From an uncultured Spirochaetales bacterium (GTDB lineage: Bacteria; Spirochaetota; Spirochaetia; Sphaerochaetales; Sphaerochaetaceae): DNA of 28,199 nucleotides. Under the pieces are notes generated by a model that had not been told where the DNA came from, made no database searches, and saw only the letters and a program-made list of their open reading frames with translations. The position numbers and the translations under genes are program-made. This document shows positions 15,010 through 22,745 of the stretch, piece by piece (position 1 is the stretch's first letter; the number at the start of each line of letters is the position of its first letter). The stretch lies in the NCBI GenBank assembly GCA_934276485.1, contig CAKQTE010000142.1, positions 1 to 28,199 on the forward strand. The letters run 5' to 3'.

Positions 15010-16224
15010 TCACGCTTCTTTCTGAGCAAGTACCTTAACAGCTTCAGGAAGGATAAGCTTTCCATCAACTCTCTGATAACCGAGGAACCCAACTTGACCG
15101 TTTACTGCATAGAGTTCACCAAGGCGCTTGAATACGCGAGTTTGTCTATCAGCAATCCAGTAATAGTTGTAATCACCAAACAAGATAGTCTTATTGTTTG
15201 CTGCAACAGTTGGCATGAAGGAAGATGTATGGAGTGGCTTTCCTAAAAGAGTATCAGGCTCACCTGCTACGATTGATGGTTGCCATAAGTATTGACCATT
15301 ACCATCCTTGAGCTTTCTGATGTTCTTAATGGTTAAATCATTGAGAATGAAAGATGCGTTCTTTCTATATGGAGCTCTGAGGGAATAGAAAAGATCAATA
15401 AGCTCATCTGCTGTAATAGCAGTAGCGCTTGCAGCCTGTACACCAACTTCAGCACCACCAGTTTCTGCAAGAAGCCCAAGTGGTGATTTTGTACCATCGC
15501 CTTTGATAAACGCTTCCTCTTCTGTTGCACCAATACGGCGAGCAAATTCAGTAGCGATATAAGACTCAAGGTTGAAAGCAGAGTCATTCAAAAGCTCATC
15601 TGATACTTTGATAAGGGTTCCAACCTTATGAGCCCCAATGGTGATTTGGGCAAAGCTATCATCACTTTCAGTAAAAGCGGCACCTTCATCCATCCACTGA
15701 GCTGCACCCTTGGAAGCAGATACAGGAATCTTTCTATCACCAGATGAGGTTGTAATAACATGAGCAAGTTTTCTCATGATATTTTCATCTTGGAGTTTTT
15801 CGATGATTGTATATTCAAATTCATCAGGAACAAGAAAACCACCATCTGCATCAGTGCCGATAGTAAGTACGTTTGCAACATCTGGTCTAATTGCACCACC
15901 ATAAGTTTTTAAAGCATTCCAGAACGCGTTCTTGTATTCGTTGCTAGCTCTGCCTTCCTTTTTATCTTTAATTTCCTGCATAGTACCTGGCTTTGAAGTA
16001 ATAGGCTTTGAAGCAAAAGCGTTCATTTCCTTTTCAAAAGCATCGAGACGTTCTTGGCGCTCAATCTCATTTTTAAGGCGAACCATATCTTCTTCCATTC
16101 TCTCATAGGTTGCAGTATCTTCCGCTGAGAGGATGCCCTTTTCATTTCTATGGCTATCCAAGAACTTTTTAGCCTTTTCCCAGATAGTCTTGCGTTCTTG
16201 CATTAATTCAATAACAGTACTCAT
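15010..16224 (-). CDS. Major capsid protein, HK97 fold (404 aa)
   Basis: This is an HK97-type major capsid protein. The first 110 residues form a charged coiled coil (TYERMEEDMVRLKNEIERQE), the delta/scaffold domain that the prohead protease removes. The mature part begins around VANVLTIGTDADGGFLVPDEF (about 120-140), a signature start for this family, followed by LDIRTSS-like assembly segments, EEAFIKGDGTKSPLGLL (about 235-250) and a C-terminal QTRVFKRLGELYAVNGQVGFLG region. The order portal, protease, capsid matches HK97. GGAG lies nine bases before the ATG. The protease stop upstream is TAG, in frame with this gene. Confidence 0.93.
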   Translation of the reverse strand: MSTVIELMQERKTIWEKAKKFLDSHRNEKGILSAEDTATYERMEEDMVRLKNEIERQERLDAFEKEMNAFASKPITSKPGTMQEIKDKKEGRASNEYKNAFWNALKTYGGAIRPDVANVLTIGTDADGGFLVPDEFEYTIIEKLQDENIMRKLAHVITTSSGDRKIPVSASKGAAQWMDEGAAFTESDDSFAQITIGAHKVGTLIKVSDELLNDSAFNLESYIATEFARRIGATEEEAFIKGDGTKSPLGLLAETGGAEVGVQAASATAITADELIDLFYSLRAPYRKNASFILNDLTIKNIRKLKDGNGQYLWQPSIVAGEPDTLLGKPLHTSSFMPTVAANNKTILFGDYNYYWIADRQTRVFKRLGELYAVNGQVGFLGYQRVDGKLILPEAVKVLAQKEA

Positions 16225-16236
16225 TATTAAAGTCTC

Positions 16237-16938
16237 CTATTTAAGTAGTTCTAATCGTTTTGCGAGATCTGAGTATGAGGCCCCAGACTTTTCTGTTTTC
16301 TTTTCAATTCTGTTGATGAGGTTTGTAACCTGCATACGGCTTGAGAAAGAGTATGAATCTAATACTTCATCTTCCTCTTCTTCATCGTTTTCTTGGCCTT
16401 TCAAAATCCCATCTGCGAATCCTAGCTCAACAGCTTTTTTAGCGTTCATCCATGTCTCATCATCCATTAAATGAGAGAGCTTTGTTCTTGGAAGGGAAGT
16501 CTTAATCTCGTATGCATTGATGATGCTTTCCTTAACTTCTGAGAGCATATCAAGTGCTTTCTCGAAATCAGTATGATTGCCAAAGGCTGCTGTCATCGGA
16601 TTGTGGATCATCATCATTGCAGTAGGACTCATATAGACCTTAGAACCCGCCATCGCGATAACAGATGCAGCTGACGCAGCAAGGCCATGAATCTTTACAG
16701 TTACATCCCCAGGGTAATCCATGAGCATTGTGTAGATTTGACTTGCTGCGATACAGTCACCACCTGGGGAGTTAATCCAAAGAGTGATATTACCAGAACC
16801 AGAAAAGAGCTCATCTTTAAACTGCTTCGGTGTCACATCATCTTCATACCAGCTGTATTCTGCGATTGTGCCATTGAGTTCCAAGATTCTATCCTCTCCG
16901 TCTAGAGCGTTTTTCCACGCCCAAAACTTATGCTTCAT
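16237..16938 (-). CDS. ClpP-like prohead protease (233 aa)
   Basis: This is a ClpP/S14-fold serine protease that processes the capsid delta domain and other prohead proteins. The oxyanion GG is in NSPGGDCIAASQIY (about 53-66), the nucleophile Ser in GLAASAASVIAMAG (about 85-98), the His in MMMIHNPM (about 107-114), and the acidic partner follows in the helix after it. The C-terminal 50 residues are acidic (DEEEEDEVLD) and then basic, a tail not needed for catalysis. The start (AGGAG eight bases upstream) overlaps the end of the portal gene by 11 bases. The gene ends in TAG and is in the same frame as the capsid gene four codons on. Confidence 0.9.
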   Translation of the reverse strand: MKHKFWAWKNALDGEDRILELNGTIAEYSWYEDDVTPKQFKDELFSGSGNITLWINSPGGDCIAASQIYTMLMDYPGDVTVKIHGLAASAASVIAMAGSKVYMSPTAMMMIHNPMTAAFGNHTDFEKALDMLSEVKESIINAYEIKTSLPRTKLSHLMDDETWMNAKKAVELGFADGILKGQENDEEEEDEVLDSYSFSSRMQVTNLINRIEKKTEKSGASYSDLAKRLELLK

Positions 16939-18184
16939 CTTGTGTCTCCTGTGTGTTTATATTTGAAAAAGCTCCTGCCTTATTAAGCGGGAGCATATTG
17001 CCATTGATGAGGTACAAATCACCTCCATCTTCTTTTGATATTTTATTGAGATCTTCAAGTTCCCTAATATCGTTAGCACTCATCCAACCGTTTTGACGAG
17101 CAGTTGCGTAGCCCACCATACGGGATGCGTAATCACCTCTCAAAAGGCCTTCTACATTGAATTTAACGAAGAATGTTTTCTTCTCTTCTTTTGTAAAAAG
17201 GACACGAGAGAGCGATTGTTCCCATCTGATTACCCAGGGATCTAGCGTGTATTTGACAAACTCAAGGGATTGTTGCTCTATATTTGAAAAGCTTGATTTT
17301 TCCAAATCTCCAACCATATGAGGAGGGACTCTAAAGATACGTGCGATTTCATTGATCTGGAATTTTCTCGTCTCCAAAAACTGTGCTTGTTCTGGGGCAA
17401 TTGAAATAGGGGTATATTTCATACCTTCTTCCAGAACCGCAACCTTCCCTGAGTTTGATGAGCCCCCAAACTGACTTTGCCATGTTTCCTTGACTCGAGC
17501 GGGATCCTTTAATGTTCCAGGGTGTTCAAGCACACCAGAAGGAGCAGCTCCATTTTCAAAAAACCTTGCTCCAAATTCCTCACAGGCTATTGCCATGCCG
17601 ATTGCATTTTTAGCCATTGCAATTGGTGAATAACCAACGAGTCCATCAAACCCAAGTCCAGGAATATGAAGAACCTCATATGAGTTAAGGACTACAGTCT
17701 TTCCATCAAACTTGCTTTGGTCTGATGGGGTGTATTCGTAGTAAAGCTCACCGTTATTGTTGCGATCAACTTTCATCCTATCAGGAAGCAGTGGATAGAG
17801 CGCTACCACTTCTCCTTTTCCATTTCTGATGATCTGAGCATAAGCATTCCCCCATAACAGAAGATGCGTCATCATGGTTTCCCTAAAGATAAACGATGTC
17901 ATTTCAGGGTTTGGTTCATCATGCAGAAGGTAGTACAGAGAATTATCCAACGCTTTCTCTTTTCCCCCGTCTGCTGTGTATCTATATATGTGGAGTGGCA
18001 GACCTGCTATTGCTTCTGAGAGTATTCGCACACATGCATAGACTGCGGTCATCTGCATAGAGCTCCTCTCGTTTACGTTCTTTCCACTGGTGCTTTGCCC
18101 GAATAGAAAGCGAAAAGAAGAGCCTCCGAGGCTGTTCGAAGGCTTATCACGGGACTTGGTAAATAATCGTTTTATTCTGCTCAT
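16928..18184 (-). CDS. Portal protein, HK97 type (418 aa)
   Basis: This is the phage portal of the HK97 / PF04860 type, the dodecameric channel at the capsid vertex. Supporting segments are VYACVRILSEAIAGLPLHIYR (about 52-72, the first 20 match family expectation), HDEPNPEMTSFIFRETMM, LLWGNAYAQIIRN (about 110-122), VLHIPGLGFDGLVGYSPI (about 165-182) and RIFRVPPHMVGDLEKSSFSN (about 285-305). The start at 18184 (MSRIKRLF) is chosen because AAAGGAGG lies five bases upstream; a longer frame back to 18202 has no site. The upstream DUF3800 gene and its terminator separate it from the terminase, which is unusual for this pair. Confidence 0.92.
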   Translation of the reverse strand: MSRIKRLFTKSRDKPSNSLGGSSFRFLFGQSTSGKNVNERSSMQMTAVYACVRILSEAIAGLPLHIYRYTADGGKEKALDNSLYYLLHDEPNPEMTSFIFRETMMTHLLLWGNAYAQIIRNGKGEVVALYPLLPDRMKVDRNNNGELYYEYTPSDQSKFDGKTVVLNSYEVLHIPGLGFDGLVGYSPIAMAKNAIGMAIACEEFGARFFENGAAPSGVLEHPGTLKDPARVKETWQSQFGGSSNSGKVAVLEEGMKYTPISIAPEQAQFLETRKFQINEIARIFRVPPHMVGDLEKSSFSNIEQQSLEFVKYTLDPWVIRWEQSLSRVLFTKEEKKTFFVKFNVEGLLRGDYASRMVGYATARQNGWMSANDIRELEDLNKISKEDGGDLYLINGNMLPLNKAGAFSNINTQETQDEA

Positions 18185-18203
18185 TATGCCTCCTTTGGGC
18201 ATT

Positions 18204-18230
18204 AAAAAAGCACCTACCGAAGTAAGTGCC
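18204..18230 (-). terminator. Intrinsic terminator with UUCG loop after the DUF3800 gene
   Basis: On the minus strand GCACTTAC (18229-18222), loop TTCG and GTAGGTGC (18217-18210) form an eight-pair stem with one G-U, followed by TTTTTT. It begins 24 bases after the DUF3800 stop and ends 20 bases before the portal start. It closes the DUF3800 unit and would block read-through from the terminase unless antiterminated. Confidence 0.85.
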
Positions 18231-18253
18231 TGAACTAATGCATTTAAAGGTTT

Positions 18254-18934
18254 TCAAATTGAAAGATGTTTACTTTCCAACACCTTCAAGTAGTTCTTGC
18301 GTATATTCCTTGCGTTCTCAAAGAATGTTTCCTCAGCCCTAGAAAGCTCATGTTTCTCTAGTTTTATCTCTAAAAGCTTAAAAGTACATACAAAATCTGC
18401 TACTTGAAATAATCTATAATCAGATGGATATACTTTCTTAAATTCCACTCTTTCAAGCAAGCTATTGAATACAGAGGAAAGAATCTTGCTGACTTCTACT
18501 TGTCCATTATCATAATAGATTTTTACATAGTCGAAGCCTTGGAAGAAAGCGTAGTTTTCCCTTATAAAAGATGATAATTGTCTTGCAAGAGAACCTATAG
18601 CATCCAATGGATTATCAAAATGCTTCTTTTCAATATGAATCGATTTGCATGAAATATTCAATTTTCGAATAAAAGCCGTGAATATCTTCAATAGCTTTCT
18701 TCTATCTTCGAGTGATTCCTTTCGATATGATGACTCGTTTCTTATGATAGGACCTGCATGCAATGTATGATCAAGGAAACCGATTTGACAAAGCGATGAT
18801 TCCAACTTGTCAACTTCTTTCGATATGTTTACATTTTGATCGTGCATGACCAGCGAAATAATGTAATATGTGGAGTGTTCAGCATATTCGCCGAAATCAC
18901 CTGATTCATCTACGAATATACTCAGTTCTTTCAT
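18254..18934 (-). CDS. DUF3800 protein, RNase H-like fold (226 aa)
   Basis: The protein begins SIFVDESGDFGEYAEHSTYYII (residues 5-26; Asp 9, Glu 10 and Asp 13 form the acidic signature), and near the C-terminus has DYRLFQVADFVCTFK with a second conserved Asp. These are the hallmarks of DUF3800, a family predicted to have an RNase H-like nuclease fold. Its cellular role is not established. It sits between terminase and portal, where phages normally have nothing or a homing nuclease. It has a structured RNA directly upstream and its own terminator downstream. The start has only a weak ribosome site (AGG in TAGGTAAAAGC), so the upstream RNA may control its translation. It looks like an inserted mobile or cargo unit. 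Confidence 0.85.
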   Translation of the reverse strand: MKELSIFVDESGDFGEYAEHSTYYIISLVMHDQNVNISKEVDKLESSLCQIGFLDHTLHAGPIIRNESSYRKESLEDRRKLLKIFTAFIRKLNISCKSIHIEKKHFDNPLDAIGSLARQLSSFIRENYAFFQGFDYVKIYYDNGQVEVSKILSSVFNSLLERVEFKKVYPSDYRLFQVADFVCTFKLLEIKLEKHELSRAEETFFENARNIRKNYLKVLESKHLSI

Positions 18935-18946
18935 GCTTTTACCTAG

Positions 18947-19030
18947 AAATAAAAATAGCGGGTGTCTTACCCGCTCTCAGGGGGGCCAGGGTCTTTCGAC
19001 CAACCCCTAACTGTTTCCAGCTAATTATAA
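18947..19030 (-). ncRNA. Structured RNA upstream of the DUF3800 gene
   Basis: On the minus strand three hairpins lie in a row. TAGCTG-GAAA-CAGTTA (19023-19008) has a GNRA loop. GGGG and CCCC enclose GGTC-GAAA-GACC (19007-18981), again with a GNRA loop. AGCGGGT-AAGAC-ACCCGCT (18975-18957) is followed by ATTTTTATTT. The last stem has a terminator-like T-tract yet lies only 13 bases before the DUF3800 start. Weinberg and colleagues (2017) described several conserved RNA motifs found next to DUF3800 genes; the position and compact multi-hairpin shape here fit such a motif, but I cannot assign a specific class. The alternative is a simple terminator after the terminase gene. Confidence 0.65.
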
Positions 19031-19071
19031 ATTACTTCGAAAAAGCGATTTTGTCAATTTATAACAGCCTC

Positions 19072-20670
19072 TTAAATAAATAATATTCCTCTCTCATCAT
19101 AGACCGAATTAGCTTCATTAGCACCACATCTGATTGCTCTATCTAGTGCCATTATCATGGCTACCGCTCCATCAATCTTCTCTGTGGATTTCTCCTTGTC
19201 TGGCTTTATGTTGCCCGCAGGATCTGTGCGAATGAAGATATTGTCCATCATCCACCTCAAAACAGGGTGTGCTCCATGAGCAATGCGCTCCTCAAGAACA
19301 AGCTTATAAAGCTCTTTAGTTGGAGGACTCATATCCTTAAAACCCTGTCCAAAAGGAACAACAGTGAACCCTATTCCTTCTAGGTCTTGAACCATCTGAG
19401 TTGCTCCCCAACGGTCAAAGGCTATCTCTTTGATGTTGTATTTCTTGCCAAGCGTCTCAATGAATTTCTCAATGTACCCATAGTGGATTACGTTACCTTC
19501 TGTTGTTTCGAGCTTACCTTGCATCTCCCATACATCGTATGGTACGTGATCGCGATTAACTCTTAGTTCCAGGTTATCTTCAGGTATCCAAAAATATGGA
19601 AGCACAATATATTTTTCATCATCGGTTCTTGGTGGAAATACGAGTACAAATGCTGTGATGTCGATTGATGAAGAGAGGTCTAAGCCACCATAGCAGACAC
19701 GACCATTTAGCTCTTCATAGTCAATTGAAAACGAGCATTTATCCCAAAGGTGCATCGGCATCCATCTAACTGCCTGTTTTACCCATTGATTAAGTCTTAG
19801 TTGCCTGAATGTGTTCTCCTCTGCAGGGTTTTGCTTAGCAGATTCACAGGCTGTTTTAACTTTTTCTAGTGTTATTGTTTCATCTAGAGAAGGATTGGCC
19901 TTCCTCCATGTTTTTTCACTGGTCCAATCATCCTCATCTTTTGCACCATAGATAACTGGATAGAATGTGCTATCATGTTTTCTTCCTTCGAGGATATCTT
20001 CAGCTTTCTGGTGTTGTTCAAAGCATACTGAATGTGTATCTGTTCCGGCTGTAGTGATAAGGAAATATAGTGGCTGAGTTCGTGCGTCCCCTGAACCTTT
20101 AGTCATGACATCAAAAAGCTTCCTGTTTGGCTGGGTGTGAAGCTCATCAAATACAACACCATGGATATTGAAACCATGCTTTGAATAGGCCTCAGCAGAG
20201 AGTACTTGATAGAACGAATTGGTCGGTAGGTAGATTATCCTCTTTGTTGCAGAAAGAATCTTCATTCTTCTGTTGAGTGCAGGGCACATGCGAACCATAT
20301 CTGCTGCGACTTCAAATACAATAGAGGCTTGTTGTCTGTCGGCAGCACAGCCATAGATTTCAGCCCTCTGCTCATCATCGCCCGCAAGGAGAAGAAGTGC
20401 AACTGCTGCCGCAAGTTCACTTTTTCCATTTTTTTTTGGAATTTCGATATACGCTGTATTGAATTGTCGATAGCCGTTCTCTTTTACTATGCCAAAAAGA
20501 TCTCTGATGATCTCTTCTTGCCAGGATAAAAGTTTAAATGGCTTGCCCGCCCAAGTTCCTTTTGTATGTGATAAGCAATTTATAAACGCCACTGCTTTAT
20601 CAGCTTTAGTTTTATCGTAATGTGATGTATCAGCCATGAAGCGAGATGGCTTATATTTCTTATCTGCCAT
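19072..20670 (-). CDS. Terminase large subunit (532 aa)
   Basis: This is the DNA-packaging ATPase and nuclease of the HK97/Terminase_1 type. The Walker A-like AYIEIPKKNGKSELAAA is at about residues 73-89 and the Walker B VVFDELHTQ at about 172-180, with the motif III-like LYFLITTAGTDTHS shortly after. The nuclease domain shows YGGLDLSSSIDITAFVLVF (about 325-345; first catalytic Asp in GLDLS) and AFDRWGATQMVQDL (about 430). The start is taken at 20670, the second of two adjacent ATGs, because AAGGAG is five bases upstream of it. No small terminase gene is recognisable upstream. The gene is preceded by two hairpin terminators, so it may begin its own transcript. Confidence 0.93.
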   Translation of the reverse strand: MADKKYKPSRFMADTSHYDKTKADKAVAFINCLSHTKGTWAGKPFKLLSWQEEIIRDLFGIVKENGYRQFNTAYIEIPKKNGKSELAAAVALLLLAGDDEQRAEIYGCAADRQQASIVFEVAADMVRMCPALNRRMKILSATKRIIYLPTNSFYQVLSAEAYSKHGFNIHGVVFDELHTQPNRKLFDVMTKGSGDARTQPLYFLITTAGTDTHSVCFEQHQKAEDILEGRKHDSTFYPVIYGAKDEDDWTSEKTWRKANPSLDETITLEKVKTACESAKQNPAEENTFRQLRLNQWVKQAVRWMPMHLWDKCSFSIDYEELNGRVCYGGLDLSSSIDITAFVLVFPPRTDDEKYIVLPYFWIPEDNLELRVNRDHVPYDVWEMQGKLETTEGNVIHYGYIEKFIETLGKKYNIKEIAFDRWGATQMVQDLEGIGFTVVPFGQGFKDMSPPTKELYKLVLEERIAHGAHPVLRWMMDNIFIRTDPAGNIKPDKEKSTEKIDGAVAMIMALDRAIRCGANEANSVYDERGILFI

Positions 20671-20683
20671 CATGGCTCCTTAT

Positions 20684-20709
20684 AAAGAAAATGGGAGGCG
20701 AACCTCCCA
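20684..20709 (-). terminator. Intrinsic terminator with UUCG loop before the terminase
   Basis: GGGAGG (minus, 20708-20703), loop TTCG and CCTCCC (20698-20693) form a six-pair GC stem followed by ATTTTCTTT. It lies between the cyclotransferase-like gene and the terminase, 14 bases before the terminase start codon. Confidence 0.75.
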
Positions 20710-20713
20710 AAGT

Positions 20714-20742
20714 GTAAATAAAGACTACTTAAAAGTTAGTCT
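20714..20742 (-). terminator. Second hairpin terminator, tandem with the one at 20684
   Basis: AGACTAACTT (minus, 20742-20733) pairs with AAGTAGTCT (20730-20722), with one bulged base, and is followed by TTTATTT. It starts at the stop codon of the cyclotransferase-like gene. Two terminators in tandem suggest a strict boundary between the early or cargo genes and the head operon. Confidence 0.55.
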
Positions 20743-21374
20743 CAGTCTCCGTAAAGTATAAAGTTCCAATAAGACTTTTGGTTATCTTTGTTTTCAAGGA
20801 AAGTTGCAAGTTTTATATAGCCTAGCTCTTTTGCAAGTTCTCTTACCGCTGGTGTATCAAACATGTTTGTTATCCCAGTTTCTGCAACCAACTTAATCTC
20901 ATCAATTACTTTTGCTGGAATTGAATAATTGTTGCAGGCTCTCTTAAAGGCCTCATCAATCGTGTTAGTTTCAATTCCAAAATCATCGTATCCCTCTTTT
21001 ATCACTTGAAAGTAATATGAAGAAGGTCGTGCTGACATCTCTTTGCTCTCATATTGCTTTGCCATAATGTAAACCATCGCTTTTACGTTTTTACCTTCAA
21101 ATTCAACGTTTACATCCTTCTTGTAATAGAGGTGTGGGAATCCTTCATATACGTCTAGAGCTCTTTCGCAATCATCAGTGATTGACCAAAGAACTACAGG
21201 TATTGAAGTATTCTTATCTTTGATAATGGTTGCAACACCACTACATTTTCTTCCTCTGAATTCCAAGGTGTACCCATTAAGAATACCCTTGCCGAGTGCC
21301 TTTGCATTGGGGCAACGCTGCCCCATCTGCATCTTGTTCATATTTGAACCATAAGCTACGTATAGTTTCTCCAT
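20742..21374 (-). CDS. Gamma-glutamylcyclotransferase-like protein (210 aa)
   Basis: The N-terminal 125 residues form a GGCT/AIG2-like fold: the substrate loop YGSNM is at residues 8-12 and the catalytic Glu is Glu 77 in VYEGFP (75-80). Enzymes of this fold release pyroglutamate or cyclise gamma-glutamyl and similar amide-linked amines. The C-terminal 80 residues (TIDEAFKRACNNYSIPAKVI, FDTPAVRELAKELGYIKLAT) form a helical extension recurring in phage proteins. It lies 12 bases after an amidoligase gene. Iyer and colleagues (2009) linked amidoligases with GGCT-like enzymes as a synthesise/cleave pair acting on peptide amide bonds. The substrate here is unknown. AAGGAG is present upstream of the start. 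Confidence 0.85.
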   Translation of the reverse strand: MEKLYVAYGSNMNKMQMGQRCPNAKALGKGILNGYTLEFRGRKCSGVATIIKDKNTSIPVVLWSITDDCERALDVYEGFPHLYYKKDVNVEFEGKNVKAMVYIMAKQYESKEMSARPSSYYFQVIKEGYDDFGIETNTIDEAFKRACNNYSIPAKVIDEIKLVAETGITNMFDTPAVRELAKELGYIKLATFLENKDNQKSYWNFILYGD

Positions 21375-21386
21375 CTTCCTATCTCC

Positions 21387-22289
21387 TTAGCCTTCTGTTT
21401 GGAATCTCCAAGCTGCTGAGCCTGTGAGGTTCTTCAAAAGGTGTGCTCTTGGTGCTTTGAAATCGTCACCGATAAATCCGATTCTGTTGAGGTAAGTTCT
21501 CATTGCGAACTTTTGGTTTTCAACTTGAGGCTTCTTTGTTGAAGCGCACTTTTGAGTAAGTGCTTGATGGTTGAGGGCTAAAGCCAAAAGGATGTAACTT
21601 CTAACTTCGCCTGCATGAAGGGTTGAGTTGAAACCCCTAAGCTCTACTGTGTGGGTACCGTAGAAGAAGCTGTGGAGATTTAAGAAATGGTAACGTGAAT
21701 TGTGGTAGTGAGTATTTCTTGCTCCGTAGTAGCCACTATACCAAAGGTTCTCTAGCTCATCCATTGTCTTGGGCTTTGTCTTCTTGATTGTATCGACAAG
21801 CTTCTCATCCAGTTCCATACAAAACCTGCGTCTACTGGAATTGATTTTAAGTGCAGAATAAAAAAGGTCGTTTCTTGCATAGATTATGGAAATGAAGTTC
21901 TTTATCGATTGCACTGAATGGTCTTTTCCATCAAGGTGGATGTGGATGCCACATGAGTTGTTTACGAACCCTCCTGCCTTCCTTAGTTCTCTGATTACAT
22001 TCTGCAATGTTTCAATGTCCTCTGTATAAGTAAGGATTGGTGTTACAAGTTCCACGGAGTAGTACTTGGTTGCATTTGATATGGTTCCATCCTTTTTCTT
22101 CTGCGTAATGATTGAAGCATCGCTCATGAACTTCCAAGTTCTGCCGTCTGGTGCATCAACGCTCCATGCATCATAGTATGTACCGATGTAGCGAACCTCT
22201 CCTCCGAGCACTTTTTTTGCTTTTTGTGCGGCTTCCTTTCTCGTGATTCCCGTGAACTCAATCTCAACTCCGAATCTAGTGTTCAACAT
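21387..22289 (-). CDS. Amidoligase of the Amidoligase_2 family (300 aa)
   Basis: This is an ATP-dependent carboxylate-amine ligase of the COOH-NH2 ligase fold. Family features seen are FGVEIEFTG at residues 6-14 (metal-binding Glu 9 and Glu 11), VELVTP (79-84), SCGIHIHLDG (112-121) and TVELRGFNSTLHAGEVRSYI near residue 215-235, with the conserved Arg and Asn. Such enzymes join amino acids or peptides to proteins or cell-wall peptides. The length is normal. It stands between a DUF4314 gene and the GGCT-like gene in the same orientation, with AAAGGAG before its ATG. Possible roles are modifying host cell-wall peptides, phage proteins or small metabolites; the sequence does not choose between them. 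Confidence 0.85.
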   Translation of the reverse strand: MLNTRFGVEIEFTGITRKEAAQKAKKVLGGEVRYIGTYYDAWSVDAPDGRTWKFMSDASIITQKKKDGTISNATKYYSVELVTPILTYTEDIETLQNVIRELRKAGGFVNNSCGIHIHLDGKDHSVQSIKNFISIIYARNDLFYSALKINSSRRRFCMELDEKLVDTIKKTKPKTMDELENLWYSGYYGARNTHYHNSRYHFLNLHSFFYGTHTVELRGFNSTLHAGEVRSYILLALALNHQALTQKCASTKKPQVENQKFAMRTYLNRIGFIGDDFKAPRAHLLKNLTGSAAWRFQTEG

Positions 22290-22367
22290 GTTTTCTAACT
22301 CCTTTAGGTGTCTTTATTTACATGTACATTAATCACTCTTATCGGAAACTATATCAAGTGTGTATTT

Positions 22368-22628
22368 CTATATATTAAAAGGATTTATGCATTGTTTATC
22401 GATAAGGTCTGATACCTTTCTTATAGCGTCTTCTCCTATTACAGCTCCAAGACATGAGCCGTTGTCCCAAGAGATATGCACCGTCCCTATATCGTCAACA
22501 AATTCAACGGTTCCCTCTGTTCCTCTCATAGGAGCCTGTTCATCATCCATCCTGATAAGGACAACCCTTATCCCTTTTGGATAATCCCGTTTGATTACTT
22601 TGATTCTTTCTATTTCAAGCTTGTCCAT
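22368..22628 (-). CDS. DUF4314 protein (86 aa)
   Basis: This is a small beta-barrel-like protein. The segment YPKGIRVVLIRMDDEQAPMRGT and the later VEFVDDIGTVHISWDNGSCL match DUF4314, a phage-linked domain often next to amidoligases and DNA-modification genes. Its biochemical role is unknown. The start at 22628 (MDKLEIER) has GGAGG four bases upstream; the frame is open further up (to 22715) but without a ribosome site. The gene ends in TAG. It is the first gene of the DUF4314-amidoligase-GGCT group and is divergent from the lipoprotein gene, so the 117 bases between them should hold both promoters. Confidence 0.8.
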   Translation of the reverse strand: MDKLEIERIKVIKRDYPKGIRVVLIRMDDEQAPMRGTEGTVEFVDDIGTVHISWDNGSCLGAVIGEDAIRKVSDLIDKQCINPFNI

Positions 22629-22693
22629 AGATCCTCCGCTGACACATATATTGCTCTGAACGGAGTTATTATCAAGTACACTTCTTTTTTTTC

Positions 22694-22723
22694 TTGTGTG
22701 ATAAAAAACAATCATTCTATACT
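22694..22723 (+). promoter_or_regulatory. Putative promoter for the lipoprotein gene
   Basis: TTGTGT (22694-22699) and TATACT (22718-22723) are 18 bases apart. The -10 matches TATAAT in five of six positions and the -35 is weak (three of six). A strong AGGAGG follows at 22736, five bases before the ATG at 22746. The site lies on the strand opposite to all neighbouring genes, supporting independent expression. Confidence 0.4.
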
Positions 22724-22745
22724 GGCCGTATAAATAGGAGGAACT

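Noticed and set aside
14776..16240. Stop-codon reassignment (TAG as an amino acid) in this phage
   Set aside because: All large structural genes are fully open in the standard code with no internal TAG, and TAG is the natural stop of the protease, DUF4314 and lipoprotein genes. Two TAG codons in one small frame are better explained by decay.
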